The notes below the pieces were generated by a model that worked only from the letters and a program-made list of their open reading frames with translations, was not told the origin of the DNA and did no database searches. Of a DNA stretch of 64,000 nt, positions 1 to 11,004 are shown in pieces. How positions within the stretch are numbered: position 1 is the stretch's first letter; the number at the start of each line of letters is the position of its first letter. Origin of the DNA: Ulva prolifera (taxonomy: Eukaryota; Chlorophyta; Ulvophyceae; Ulvales; Ulvaceae); assembly GCA_023078555.1 (NCBI GenBank), contig CM041199.1:6577315-6641314 (forward strand), given 5' to 3'. The position numbers and the translations under genes are program-made.

Positions 1-33
1 GCCCAAGGATTTAGTCCTAACTCGGTCATGACC

Positions 34-290
34 CAAGCATCTGAATTCATGACAACCGTTTTCTTCCGTTTCAGGAGGTCGTGGGTTCAATTCTGCATGC
101 GCTTTGGGGAATTGAAGCGGCCGTGCGTGACCGCCTCGCTTAGCACAGGAGGCGGCCCTGTGAGTTTCGTACGGTCGTCTGCGGGGGTTGTCCAGATGCT
201 TTACCCCTTCGGCATATGTGGCCCGTTAACTCGCAATTGTCAATGTACAACAGGATACGGCTCAGAAATTCAGATTTAGTTTACTTTACA
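34..290 (+). mobile_element. tRNA-derived SINE, plus-strand copy
   Basis: The head holds a B-box-like GGTTCAATTC, followed by a conserved body and a tail with TTTAC units near 276-290. The same body occurs inverted at about 433-716. The paralogous duplicate near 43763-43860 lacks this block, which shows it is an insertion and gives its approximate borders. The assignment as a Pol III SINE rests on the box B motif and the TTTAC tail. No clean target duplication was identified. Confidence 0.6.
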
Positions 291-432
291 ACGGACATAG
301 TGATATGCTGCAACGGTGCCTGTACTATCTATCTATCCTGTGATACAGGACAAAACACACAAACAAATCCCGGCATTACATCTGGGCGTCGGGCGTAGGC
401 CTGCGCCGCAAGTCCCGATAGGAACATGCAGG

Positions 433-716
433 AACACGCGTAAAGTAAAGTAAAGTAAATCGAAATTTACTGAGCCGTATCCTATTGGACATTGAACATT
501 GACAACTCCGAGTTAACGGGACCACATATGCCGAAGGGGTAAACCACCTGGAAACCCCCCTCAGACGACCGTACGAAACTCACAGGGCCGCCTCCTGTGC
601 TAAGCGAGGCGGTCACGTACGGCCGTTTCGATTCCCCAAAGCGCACGCAGAATCGAACCCACGACCTCCTGAAACGGAGGGGGTAGCTTTTGATCCGTCC
701 TCGACCCATTGGACGC
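433..716 (-). mobile_element. tRNA-derived SINE, minus-strand copy
   Basis: Read on the minus strand, it has an A-box-like TGGGTCGAGG region near 700, a B box GGTTCGATTC near 650, the same body as the copy at 34-290, and a 3' tail of about three TTTAC units at 438-460. The paralogous site at 43975-43990 is empty. With the first copy it forms an inverted pair, with arms of about 220 bp around a spacer of about 150 bp. Confidence 0.65.
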
Positions 717-1042
717 GTCGCCCAACAGCGACTCACGGCAGCTGCCAGTACAGTTTCTGGGTCGGCAGCTGTGACGGCCACCACACTGTGGCATCTGGTC
801 ATGGAGACGCGTATGGCCGCCTGCGAGCTGTACAGGTTCTAATTATTTCCACAGACACACACTTTCATGGAGTGGCAACGTTTGCGCGGTCGTGGCTGTG
901 CAGGCCACAGCGGAAAAGTGTGCAATGTACGGGTCACATTTGTGTCAGACACTTCTGCGAGGTGAAGATGCAGCAGTTTGATGAGGCGCGATGGCCACCA
1001 GGCTTTCACCGTTTGTAGTGCATGCTATGCGGAGGAGCTTAC

Positions 1043-3328
1043 CTTGACAGTCATTGTCGTTGGAATGGACAAAGCCGCAAACACTCCTCGGAAACGGAAC
1101 ATCTCGGAAATTGGATCGTAGTTGATAAATGAACTGCGTTGTAAGATGTTGGAGAAGGTGCAGTTGGCAAACGCGATGGAGGACTGGAAGCCATACACCA
1201 TCTGAGTCTGGCCACCCATGTGGTCAAATATGCTGTCTGCATGCCACATCACACCAGTGTTGGGTCGCCTTGCACCTTTGTGAGGGCTGCTCTCCAGATG
1301 TTTGGGGTCGTTCTGTGTGAACAAACCCGACGATCGGAACCTGTGTCAACCAGCTGGAACGTCATGCATGTATGCAGTGCTGCAGGCCTATACAGTGATC
1401 ACCGCAACGAGATGCAACATCGAGCACCCAGTGCGGCTGACTGAGGTGTCTGTGGTCCAGTGGACAGGCTGCCAGTGATCCGATGCACACTCTGGAAGCG
1501 GGTGGCGGACGACCTGTGAGCTCCGGTCGTCACAACACTACCAGGATGCTGTAGTGATGGATTGAAGCTCCGGCCTGGTGTGCTGTGTGCCTCGGAGCCT
1601 GGTCAGTGAGGCTGCGGCCCTAAATTCCAGAAGGAATGAATCAAAGCTGATTGACCAAGTGCATCCACACCTTCGATGTATGCTTTGGCACCTTCTGCAA
1701 TCCACAGAGCGGTAAAGTTGGCCCCTGGGACCCCCGAGCCCTGGAACGTCAAGCGGGTGGCGTAGAGGACTCCTTGACCCCTGACATCGATGCCATTTGG
1801 CAAGGCGAATCGAGAGTTTTGCAGGCGCAGGTACAGTGCGTCCAGCCAAATGGGCTGGAAAAGCTTAAAGATGCTGTGATCGCTGACGATGACACACTGC
1901 GGGGCCCTCCATTCGCCAAAGCCTGGACCTGCTAGGCTGAAGGTCGAGGCTGCCGGGGGAGGTGAGGAGCAGTCGCCCTGCACAGCAGCGTTGAGTCGTC
2001 GGGTCCACTAACAAGGAACGAGTCCGATTATTTAGTTCTGACGTCTGAATGGCAGCCCATAGACTATCGCAATGCGAATCAAGAATACTGCAGAGTGCAC
2101 TGGCACAACTGGAATTATCAAACTGACACGGAGCAAAGAAAAGCAGAGCATTCCGCTGGATCCATGGATCCATGGATCCAGAGCACGTGCTCGAGCCTCG
2201 TGAGCACCAAGCTGGACATCAACACCGCCCCAAACACGCAACAGCTTGATTTAATGGCAGCGATTTCACATTACTAGACAGATGCTTCTTGATGTGGATG
2301 TCAATGCCGACGGCGAGAGTGCACCTGTCAGGGGTTGCACATGACAGCGAGATTGACTCGTGATCAGAAATCCGGCTCCAACAGCTAAAGATGCCAGAGC
2401 ATACTCAAACATTATAGCAGATCCAAATACAGATTCTGAGATGGAAAGGAGAGAGCATGCCAACCTGACCTGGAAGGACACACAGCTACAGGAGTAAACA
2501 ATCTCCCTGCAACCTGCTCTACCGACAGCAAGGAATCATTTCACCCAGAAGGCAGCTGCATAATACATTTCAGAGAGGAAGTACCCGTATGGACCGCGTG
2601 GACGGCTTGGCGTCGCCAAGCACAGTCACAACCAGCCATGTTTCCGAGTTGTATGCAAGCGTCACATCTGTCAAGTCCAGGTGGGCCTGAATGAGGATGT
2701 CTTGTGCTCCGGACATCATGGCTGCTTGTAGCTGCCTCGCGCTGGTGACGACTGTGATGTCCGCTGGCGCGCTCGAGGACGCTGGCAGTGTAGCGTCCAG
2801 CAAGCGCCGGGAGACATGCGAGTCCTCCGCCGATGTAGCGGCGACATCATTTGATATATCCTGGAGGCAGGAATTCTTTCACATGTGCCGGCCTGTTGTA
2901 ATGGGCAGTGGGGAGGGAAGGGTCACTAAACTGGCTGAGCTGTAGCCGAAGAGCGGAGATGGGGTGTTGCTACAAACGGCACCCACGCATGCGTGCTCGT
3001 GTAATCGTAACAATCAATTGACTCCTTTCATCTGGAGCTGGACTTCCGCACAGACCGTTGCCAGCACAGCTCTTCGAATTCGTTTGGTCACACAATCAGG
3101 CCCTTTCGACATGTTGCAACGGCGAGGCTTGATCGAAACCGCGCTAGCACCCACTCTCAGAGTACGTACTGAGGCCCAGATCTATCCAGAAGCCCGTTCC
3201 AGGTACGCCACAGCCGAGCAAAGAGCAGCAAGCTGCAGAAGCATCGCGCATGCCGCTGCGACCCATTTGTAGCTAAAGCGAGAGGAATATGTTCTATAGC
3301 AACTCATTGAAGGCTCTACGCAGACCAT
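1043..3328 (-). CDS. Receptor-like kinase gene 1, 5' part (exons 1-4)
   Basis: This is the 5' end of a paralogue of the gene at 35093-46527, and it continues past the left window edge. Exons on the minus strand are 3170-3328 (signal peptide; an alternative downstream ATG lies at 3307), 2585-2860, 1671-1977 and 1043-1236, all with AG/GT borders. Their lengths (159, 276, 307, 194 nt) are identical to exons 1-4 of gene 3. The protein starts with a hydrophobic signal segment, then the RRLLD motif, the TSARQLQAAMMSGAQDILIQ stretch that opens ectodomain module A, the EWRAPQCVIVSDHS segment and an NCTFSNI beta-helix turn. No stop or frameshift is visible in these exons, so the gene may be intact outside the window. 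Exon 5 would lie beyond position 1. Confidence 0.8.
1255..1345 (-). mobile_element. Degenerate hAT-like MITE
   Basis: It starts with CAGTGTTGGGTCGC and keeps a diverged TTCTGTGTGA...GACGATCGG segment matching the reverse orientation of the intact copies at 36295 and 52665. It lies in intron 3 of gene 1. The paralogous intron of gene 3 carries the same remnant at 44510-44600, so it predates the duplication. Confidence 0.4.
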
Positions 3329-3570
3329 GCAAGCGTTCCCTGCATGCTACATGATTTTGCTGGACGGGGCCCGCTTCACACCGACAAGCACAGCGAAAGA
3401 TGCACTCACGCATGTCTGCTTAAGCTTGCATGTGCGTATGGAAACTGTGCACCGGGTTTGCATCAGTAGTTGTCAGGCTTGCCAATGTCGGCTTCGCGCA
3501 CAACGTCCGTGTAGCTGCGGACGGCTACGGCCGACCACGGCAGGATCGCGCGGGTGCATATGCGAGATAG

Positions 3571-3833
3571 CAGAAAATCGCTAATGGGGCCATTCGCCGT
3601 AGACGACACTGTAAGTAGCATCCAAGGTGGGCTAAGCTTGCACATGCGGCGCACCAGCACGTACGATGTGCATGTGCACGTATGCTCGGGAGAACGACGC
3701 CCAGAACGACAGGAATCTGTAGTGCACGAGAGCAGGCGTGGATGGCATAGTTGAGTAGAGGGCGTTTTTGTGAGTCTCATGATGCTCGCACAGGTCATAT
3801 GGTGCATTGTGCGGGCCGGCATGGCGGGTTGAC
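3571..3833. repeat. 263-bp direct repeat, copy 1
   Basis: This block is repeated in the same orientation at 5448-5710 with only scattered substitutions. It begins CAGAAAATCGCTAATGG and ends GCGGGTTGAC in both copies. I see no terminal inverted repeats and no matching flanks. A minus-strand reading frame stays open across both copies, but there is no recognisable protein. Confidence 0.85.
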
Positions 3834-5447
3834 TGCCCTGAGAACAGCCATTATCGCGCAGCCTGTGGTGGGTTCGCTGGCCAGATCTCGGATCCACGAT
3901 AGTAATATAGTGCTGCATTAGTTTTCGAACGCCGCCGTGGACCGGGCGACTGTAGAGAGTCTGATATGCCACCGGGCTGGTATGGAGTCTTGTACCGGCG
4001 AGAGTTTGTGGAGACATAAGGCAGTGGGTGATCTGTTGTCTGTAAAACTTTCAGAGATAAATCAGGCGATCTGTGTAGTTGGGCCTGATTGCGCTCTCAG
4101 TAGGCTTGGCTGCCACCCGGAGGGTGGCACCGCACCCATACACCGCTCTGACACCACCGCCACACGGGCCACAACTGCGCAACGATCCTGTCCTTTGCAT
4201 GCATACAGCACAGTTTGCTGTAGAGTCTACAGGGCTTGATTGCTGTGCATTGCGCCTGGCAGTCTGCGGGTGGGCCTGATGATTCAGAGTTGAATGGCCC
4301 CATTAGCATTTTCCTGACCGTGTTCACACCTGACTCAGCGTGCGAATGTGGGCCATGCTGCTGGCTCAAATGTGAGGAACGCAGCACACATGATCAAGGA
4401 AACAAATAAGTGTAGGATACACCCTTCTCATCATGCACAAGCTGTCTCAGCTCTCAAGCTCCATTGAGTTGTGCATGCTGCTCATTCCAGCAAGAGGACA
4501 CACAGAGACAAAAGTGACAGGACACGCAAGCGGGCAACAGCCAATAGTAAAATATCGCATGCCACCTCCAGTGTACTGTGGCAGTGAGCTGGCTGCATAT
4601 GTGACCTTGCAGTGTTCGGGGCTGTACCATTGCTGGCACGTGCTGCATGAGCCACTCATGCAGCATGCTGGAGGTGAAAACTGATACTTTGTGAGTCGCT
4701 GAACACATGAAAGGCTTGCACGTGCTCTGATGTGTTACAGAGCTGCAGCTGTGGTTGACTGGAGCCCGATAGCATTGCCAGCTCTAGGCCTTCGGCAACA
4801 AGACCTGTGTGCAATCATTTAAGCACTTCCGACCCGGAGAGCACGATTGCGAGCGACCATGTAGTAAATACGTGCATGAAATTGGGATGTAGCTGCGCAC
4901 TGGGCCATTCGTGCGGCCACCTAGACACTGCTCGCTGATGAAGCGCTTGCATGCCACGGACAGCACCGGGTCGCGCTTGCAGGCCCTTGTGAACTCCGGC
5001 AGACCGCACTAGCCAGAGACGTCCCAGGAGACACAACAGAGGCATCGATGTAGCAACTACGCGCATGATCACACACATGCAAAGAATCATCAGCTATTCC
5101 GAGCAGGTCATGTGCGATAGGCGCAGTGGATACGGGGATAGCCTGCGCGAAATCATCCCAGGGGATGGAACATACAACTGCTGCTCTCTCGTCATGACCA
5201 TATCCGTCAATCGCTTTCTAGTTCGCCACTGCCGGAGAGCGAGCCTAAACTGTGCACGAATGTGGCTGAGGTGACACGCCTCCAACAGGCGTGGGCGCGG
5301 GGTTGGCCGTGCGGCCGGGTTTAAGCCGGGTGCGGCGCCAACTTATCACCGAATTGCGCAATGCACAGCTGTTAGCATCCCCGATGTACCTAAGAGGCGG
5401 CGGCTGCAACGGACGCTTGGTATTGAATTTAGAAATGAGAACACGGT
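3834..5447. other. Spacer with no recognisable gene
   Basis: This lies between the two copies of the 263-bp repeat. Only short reading frames with unremarkable composition occur on both strands. No receptor-kinase exon, tRNA or complete mobile element was recognised. Confidence 0.5.
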
Positions 5448-5710
5448 CAGAAAATCGCTAATGGAGCCATTCGCTGTAGACGACACTGTACGTAGCATCC
5501 AAGGTGGGCTAAGCTTGCACAAGCGGCGCACCAGCACGCACGATGTGCATGTGCACGTATGCATGGGAGAGCGACGCCCAGAAGGACAGGCATCTGTAGT
5601 GCACGAGCGCAGGCGTGGATGACAAAGTTGAGTAGAGGGCGTTTTTGTGAGTCTCACGATGATCGCACAGGTCATATGGTGCACTGTGCGGGCCGGCATG
5701 GCGGGTTGAC
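5448..5710. repeat. 263-bp direct repeat, copy 2
   Basis: Second copy of the block at 3571-3833, same length and orientation. Flanking bases differ (acacggt before, cactac after), so the borders are sharp and the block moved or duplicated as a unit. Confidence 0.85.
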
Positions 5711-8107
5711 CACTACAAGAACGACTTGACCAGGGACAAGCTCCCGGGCGAGCGGGTTGACCAGGGACACTGGTGGCTACGGACTCCTGGTGGCGAGTTC
5801 CGGGTTATGCGTCACGCAGCTCGCGTCTGCGTGCCCGGGAGTCGGTATTTTTCATCTTCCGGGCAGTCGCGCGTGGTTTGGCCGGGTGCCATCGCCCGGA
5901 ACAGCATGCTTTCCTGCTCCGGGTCTCTCAATGTGCGACGGTGAGCATCTGAATGCCGGAGTAAGTTCAAGTTCACATAACGTGCCACCTCGCGGGGCCG
6001 TGGTGGTGCAAGCCATTTTCGCACGCCATTTACGCTTCCACTAGATGCCGCGCACGCGGAGCATTGACGCTATCTCGACACACGGAGAGTTGTCTTATGT
6101 CTCGGCCAGACAAATTGTATCGAATTCGTGCACATACATGTTTTCCACGCTGCAACTTCGGATATTCGAGCCCCGCGAAGAGTGTGGCCACCACCATGCC
6201 CATTGGCACCAGTGACAGCTGCTTTCTTCCTGTCTCTTGTCTCTGTAGACGTAAATTCAAGAGCGTTGTCGTCGTACCCCAGTGCCGCAGCGATCATTGG
6301 TCAAGAGACTTGCGACTAAGCTCGACAGGAAATAGGCCGATCGATGGGACGTCTCTATTCAACATCGAGTCGCGTAATGTTATCTTCAGGAGATGTCTAT
6401 TTGGGGGGGTAAGAAGTTGTCCATTTGTCTGATGTTAAATTGCATGTAGGAGCGGAGACCGCTCCTGTGCAGTCTGGCGGATGGACCAGAAAACATGTGA
6501 CACCGAGCTCGAGTGTGCAGGGGAGTCAAGCATGCAGATCTAAATTTACTGCCTTCTTAATGCAACATGACGAAGTTGACACTTCATCGCAGGTATGCCT
6601 TCAGTAATTACTCAGCAACAGATGTCACAAACGCCCCAGCTATGTCCCGAACTTCGACAGGTGTCTCCTCGAGACAGGAGCACCAAGCAGAAGCCATGTT
6701 TAGCTCTTGCATGGACACGTGCTGATGGGTACAGGTGCCTCCACGAATGATCAGATCCTGCTTCAGCACACTACAACCTGACCGACAACCAACAGCTGGC
6801 CCGCCATACTGGGTATACTTCTGCAAAAGATGTGTTGCACGCAGTCAACACTGGCGCTGACATGAGGCTGACAGTGTATGGCTGCTTCAAGACATGAGGA
6901 TTGGTGCAAGGCAACGGCTGCATGAGCAGTCTATGGCAAATGAGAAGCCTGTGAGGTGGTAGATGCAGCCACCATTGGCCTGCCACCACAAGCTGAAGGT
7001 GAGGATTGATCCCGCCTGTGATGCAATGTTCAGCAGCTGTGCACTATGATGAGCACGATGGCACGTCGTGCTGACTGCTATGCCTCTGAAAGCATCCCAT
7101 TTGCATGCAACAGCTGGATACGGCACGACAACAACGTCTTTTAACACCAACACCGGCAAGCAACCGTCAGCTGGTCGTAATAGGAGTCAAGCAGAAGAAG
7201 AGAGAATTTCGCCTGTAGTTGTCTCTGCCTGATTTACGTTTCATGCTGATCCGCCTGCAAAGCGCAGGCCTGGTTGCCGGCTGCCGGCCCTCGTATACCA
7301 GAGCTTGTGCAGAGCGGCAACCATTGCGCCAGGGCGGTGATATGTGATGTGACAAAGTTGTAGAGCTGATGGGGATTTCCAGGAGGCGAATGGTGGCATA
7401 CTGCCACGGCGCAGCGGCGATGAGTGATCGGCGCCACACGAGCTGTAATTTGTCCGTGAACATACCAATGCTTAATGATGCATGTATGCGACGCTCCATG
7501 ATGAAATGATGCATCCTGTGTGATTGACACTCCCCGTCAGCATTACCCGGAAGCCAAATTACCAGGGACAGAGTAAAAACCCACCCGCGACAACGACTTC
7601 CGGGCAACGCGGCAAGTGGTGGGGAGAAGCTTCCATGTCATGCATGATAAAATTATTATGATCGCTCTGACACTCGGATTCGGACCGCAATGTGGTGTGT
7701 TGTGTGTGTGTGTGTTACAAGGACAAAGGCAGCAAGTCGGGCAGCACCGCGAAAGGAGCAAGCAGACGAAGCAAACACCAAGACACCCACGAACATCTCA
7801 CCCATCACCGGCGCAGCAAGCGACACAGATCCGCAGACCGCCAAGCACACACCCACACACCAGCACACACACGCACAGACCCACACACCCACAAACCCAA
7901 ACCCCCACACGCGCACGCACAAACCCCACGGCCGACACACAACATCACAACCACCAGCACCACAACGCCCGCCGCCGTACGACAGGGCCAAACCCAACAC
8001 ACTGCTGCCTGAGGCCGCCCATCATGGCCGCCCGATTGCCGGGGGCCGCCCTGGCCCCAAGACCCACCCCCACCCCACCATTGTGTGTGTGTGTGTGCTG
8101 AACTCAG
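5711..8107. other. Spacer, mostly unassigned
   Basis: No gene is recognised. Near 6330-6400 on the plus strand a short frame reads GTSLFNIESRNVIFRRCLFGG followed by a GTAAGA donor-like site. This resembles one beta-helix rung and could be a relic exon, but nothing around it supports a gene. The stretch from 7716 to 8095 is a dispersed-repeat copy with CA-rich low-complexity DNA. Confidence 0.4.
7716..8095 (-). repeat. Dispersed TGTAAC-ended repeat with CA-rich body
   Basis: On the minus strand this ends in a conserved segment of the type CTTTCGCGGTGCTGCCCG...TGTCCTTGTAACAC. Copies or remnants of this end occur at 10087-10150, 27976-28012, 33290-33350, 34072-34130, 47247-47345 and 57072-57170 (minus), and at 42428-42472 and 47855-47900 (plus). 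The body here is a long CACACA/CACCCA tract. The shared TGTAA-type end suggests a common retroposed 3' end, perhaps a SINE or short LINE tail. The family is unnamed here. Confidence 0.6.
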
Positions 8108-8119
8108 AGGTCAGCATAC

Positions 8120-9066
8120 CCGTATTGACCGCGTGGAAGGCTTGACGTCGCCCAACACCGTCGGCGTCAACGACGTGTTGAAATGGGCAGCAAGAGTCAC
8201 GTCGGCGAACTCGAGGTGCGCCTGGATCAGAATATCTTGTGCGCCTGAAATCTTCGCTGCCTGCAGCTGCTTGGCTGTGGTGACGACGGTGATGTCTGCG
8301 GGCGCGCTGGAAGATGTCGAAACCAGCGATGCCGACAGTGTAGTGTCCAGCAGGCGCCGGGAGACGTGCGAGTCATGCCTCGCTGCGGCGACATCTTCAT
8401 GGGCAGCGTCCTGCATGTGACAGCCTTTGTTCATATGCTGGATTGTTTGAAAATGGCGTGGGGACCAAGCATGGTGTGCATTGGCTACATTGCCGTGACC
8501 CGATCGCGAGAGCTGCAGCTGGAGATCATACGATTTTGCTCACACAGCCCTGCGACAGCACACGAATGTGCACGTATCTCCGCTTATGCACTGCATTGTA
8601 ACAAGCACGCGTGTGTCTCTCTGTGTGTGCCGTGCGGAGCTTGGGTCTCGAGTCCCAGAGATCTCTGGTTCGGAAGACAGTCGTTTGCATCGTCTGGCTG
8701 CACCCAGTTACCTACAGTCAAAATACCATACCCAGTGCTGATCATGAGCAGGTGATCATCTGCAGCTGGCCATCCGCTGGGATGACGCCAAGGCGCTACC
8801 GCTGTTCTGGGCCGTTGACGTTATTGTGCTGTCTGGCACCATGGTGACGTTCCGACATTCATCAGTATTGGTGCTGAAGAATGCACTCCATGGATGACAA
8901 TATAATGAGCAGCTCTGGATGAACCCACCGCGACCCAGCCCTGCTTGGCAGGTCCATCTGGCGGTCTCAGCGCCAAGGAGGCAGCGAGCTGCAAGAGCAC
9001 CGCACAAGCCGCTGCGAGCCATGTGCAGCGAGACGAGCGCACACTTGCGCTACACGACCTCATCAA
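8120..9066 (-). pseudogene. Orphan receptor-kinase 5' fragment (exons 1-2)
   Basis: Exon 1 (8929-9066) encodes a signal peptide with a WLAAACAVLLQLAAS hydrophobic core. Exon 2 (8120-8410) encodes the RRLLD motif and the TTAKQLQAAKISGAQDILIQ opening of ectodomain module A. Both reading frames and splice sites are intact and closely match gene 2 at 30125-31068. No exon 3 or later exon follows in the 5 kb downstream, so it cannot make the receptor. It came with segmental duplication D1 and carries the upstream DNA of gene 2. If transcribed, it would give a short secreted N-terminal fragment. I classify it as a truncated gene. Confidence 0.8.
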
Positions 9067-9671
9067 ATCAAATTACACAGGCTGTGCAATCGTTGTCTGC
9101 ATTCTACGACAATGCGCTAGATGTGATCTGCCTCACAGTGAGAAGCACAACGCAACCTTGACGAGACCGCACGCGATGGCGAAGACATCGAGCTCTCCAT
9201 AGACGGTGGACACTGCGTTACGCCTACCTCAACTGCTCGCAGTGGCTCTTGGCTCTGGGATCGTGTGTATGGGAGGCGCAAACCGTGTGTGCTGTCGTGC
9301 TAGCTAGCGCTGCAAGCACGGATGGATCCAGCCGATGGATGGGGCCGGATGCGCTCTCGATGCGTTACGGGTACCCGCCACGCGGCTCAGACATTCTCCG
9401 AGATACTTGTTCGCAGCTGCGCAGAGTGACGGCAGGGTGTGACCGACACCGTGGTGATCAGCGCAGCGCTCGTTGAAAACACAGGCAGATTTGCAGCCAC
9501 AGCCTGCAAACAGCATCATGTCCATCATAGCGGCGAGCAAATGCCCGTACGTCCAATTGTTTGTGGCAGCGCCGAATTAAAGCTGAAACATCCACGTTCC
9601 CTGTGAAAGCCCAAGCAGGTGTCGGGAAGCTGAGATCCCGTCATGCTGCTGCAAGCTTGCCCAGCTGAACG

Positions 9672-10075
9672 ATGGCACTACGCGCCTAGCTAGGCCTAGC
9701 CCACCGGGCGGGGCGTAGGGGACGCGGGGTGGCGGGTTGTCGGGGCGCGGTGTGACGTGGACTTGGGATGTACATGTCGGGACACCGATCCCTGTGATGC
9801 ATAATTCCACCTCATGATGGTGCCGTAGCCGCATCGGGCATGTCGACGTGGGTGCGGTACCGTGGGTGCGGTACACGTGTTGGGGCTGCGGATCCGGAGA
9901 TGGCATGTATGCCGAGTTGCTGAGATGGTGGGAGCGTGGCACTCAGACAGCCGCAACAGCTGTACATGTTCTGTATGTATGTTGTGTGAACGTGTGTATG
10001 CTCCGAGAGGGCAGATGGCCGAGGGTGTTGATGTGGGTGTGCATGCTTTGGCCAAACTTTGGCCATGGACTGTGC
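9672..10075. repeat. Dispersed repeat of about 0.4 kb, direct copy
   Basis: The block running from the gatggcactacgcgcctag region to the ggccaaactttgg region recurs inverted at 15495-15815, and again within D1 copy 2 (31680-31780 continued at 32976-33255, split there by a transposon). It lies upstream of the orphan exons. No coding content is evident. Confidence 0.7.
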
Positions 10076-10190
10076 AGGTAGTGTGAGTGTTACAAGGACA
10101 CAGGCAGCAAGGCGGGCAGCACCGCGAAAGAAGCAAACAGACGAAGCAATTGCTTATATACTGCTTATATACTGTAAGCTAGCATGTGTA

Positions 10191-10878
10191 CGACACCTGC
10201 CACAGTGCGCTGTGCTCAGCACACTGACCCCGTACACACCAGAGGCTCCCATCGTGTCCTACACGCCGGACATTTGCAATACTTCTGGAGAATTCCAGAG
10301 CAGTGCCTCGATGGCTCGCCTGCGTCAGCAGGGCGAGTCTGGCGACCACTGTTAACAGAGTCCCATACTGCCAGCCACGGTCACGTGGACTGACGGGACA
10401 TTCCGGAGGCTTCCAGAATACCCTAAGCCATGCATCTCCATGCGTGTGACGTATCGTGACACAGAGGATTGATATCTGCTCAAGCAGCTGTAAATGCTGC
10501 GACTGCCTGCCCTGGTCTGGCCCCGATGAAGGTGGCCATCTTCGGACTGATGGTCCGGGTATGCTGTCACAGATCACACTCTTGCTGTGTGCGGCCCTGT
10601 CGATCGTATGGCCATGCTGCATCGAGTATAGTGTCACAACAGTATGTTCCACGCAGAGCTGTCAATGATGCAACAGCTCTGTAGTGCCCGCGACGCCTGG
10701 CTGCTCTCCTTTGCTGTGCACCGCTTCGCCGTCTATACACTCGCGATCGCAGAGATCTCTGGAGAAAGGCAACGAGGCGCATGTCACCGCATTATATCAT
10801 GGCGTTTGCTCTGCTCGGCTGCTTGCACAGCAGCATGACGTCGCTGTCCCAGCGTACCCGCTACCAAGCACGCCGGAT
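10191..10878. other. Spacer left of the retrotransposon
   Basis: No gene is recognised. Sequence immediately left of the retrotransposon (10879 and below) is the continuation of the sequence right of it (14799 and above). Removing the element restores one continuous minus-strand reading frame that ends near 10790. Confidence 0.4.
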
Positions 10879-10896
10879 GCAACGTTAACACATCAT
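10879..10896. repeat. 18-bp target-site duplication, left copy
   Basis: The bases gcaacgttaacacatcat are identical to those at 14781-14798. They flank the retrotransposon exactly, as expected for a target-primed insertion. The perfect match suggests recent insertion. Confidence 0.9.
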
Positions 10897-11004
10897 AGTT
10901 ACAAAAGAGTGAACGGGAGAAAACAAACACCGAAACCGAATCTCATCCGAATCAACTGCAACATACACTCACACACACACGAACACTACAACCGCACTCA
11001 CAAC

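Larger units (their letters stand above)
1..3570. repeat. Segmental duplication D2, copy 1
   Basis: This stretch matches 43760-46785 in the same orientation across introns, exons 1-4 and the 5' flank of a receptor-like kinase gene. The match begins at the left window edge (the gcccaaggattta region pairs with the gcccacggattta region near 43763) and ends near 3570, exactly where the 263-bp repeat starts. This copy carries two SINE insertions and a short GGATCC/CATGG-rich palindromic insertion near 2160-2200 that the other copy lacks. The duplicated unit therefore includes about 250 bp upstream of the signal-peptide exon. Confidence 0.85.
8108..10190. repeat. Segmental duplication D1, copy 1
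   Basis: Near-identical, same-orientation copy of 30113-33395. It holds exons 1 and 2 of the receptor-kinase family, the intron between them, and about 1.1 kb of upstream DNA. It starts just past the exon 2 donor and ends near the gctagc at 10185. The other copy differs mainly by a 1195-bp transposon insertion. Removing that insertion and one target repeat makes the two lengths almost equal (2083 against about 2079). Confidence 0.9.

Noticed and set aside
600..720. Candidate tRNA gene around the GGTTCGATTC box B
   Set aside because: T-arm and anticodon stems do not pair into a cloverleaf; the head belongs to a SINE with a TTTAC tail.
7616..8145. Overlapping His/Thr/Pro-rich frames on both strands
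   Set aside because: They are translations of a CACACA/CACCCA tract in a dispersed repeat, not genes.
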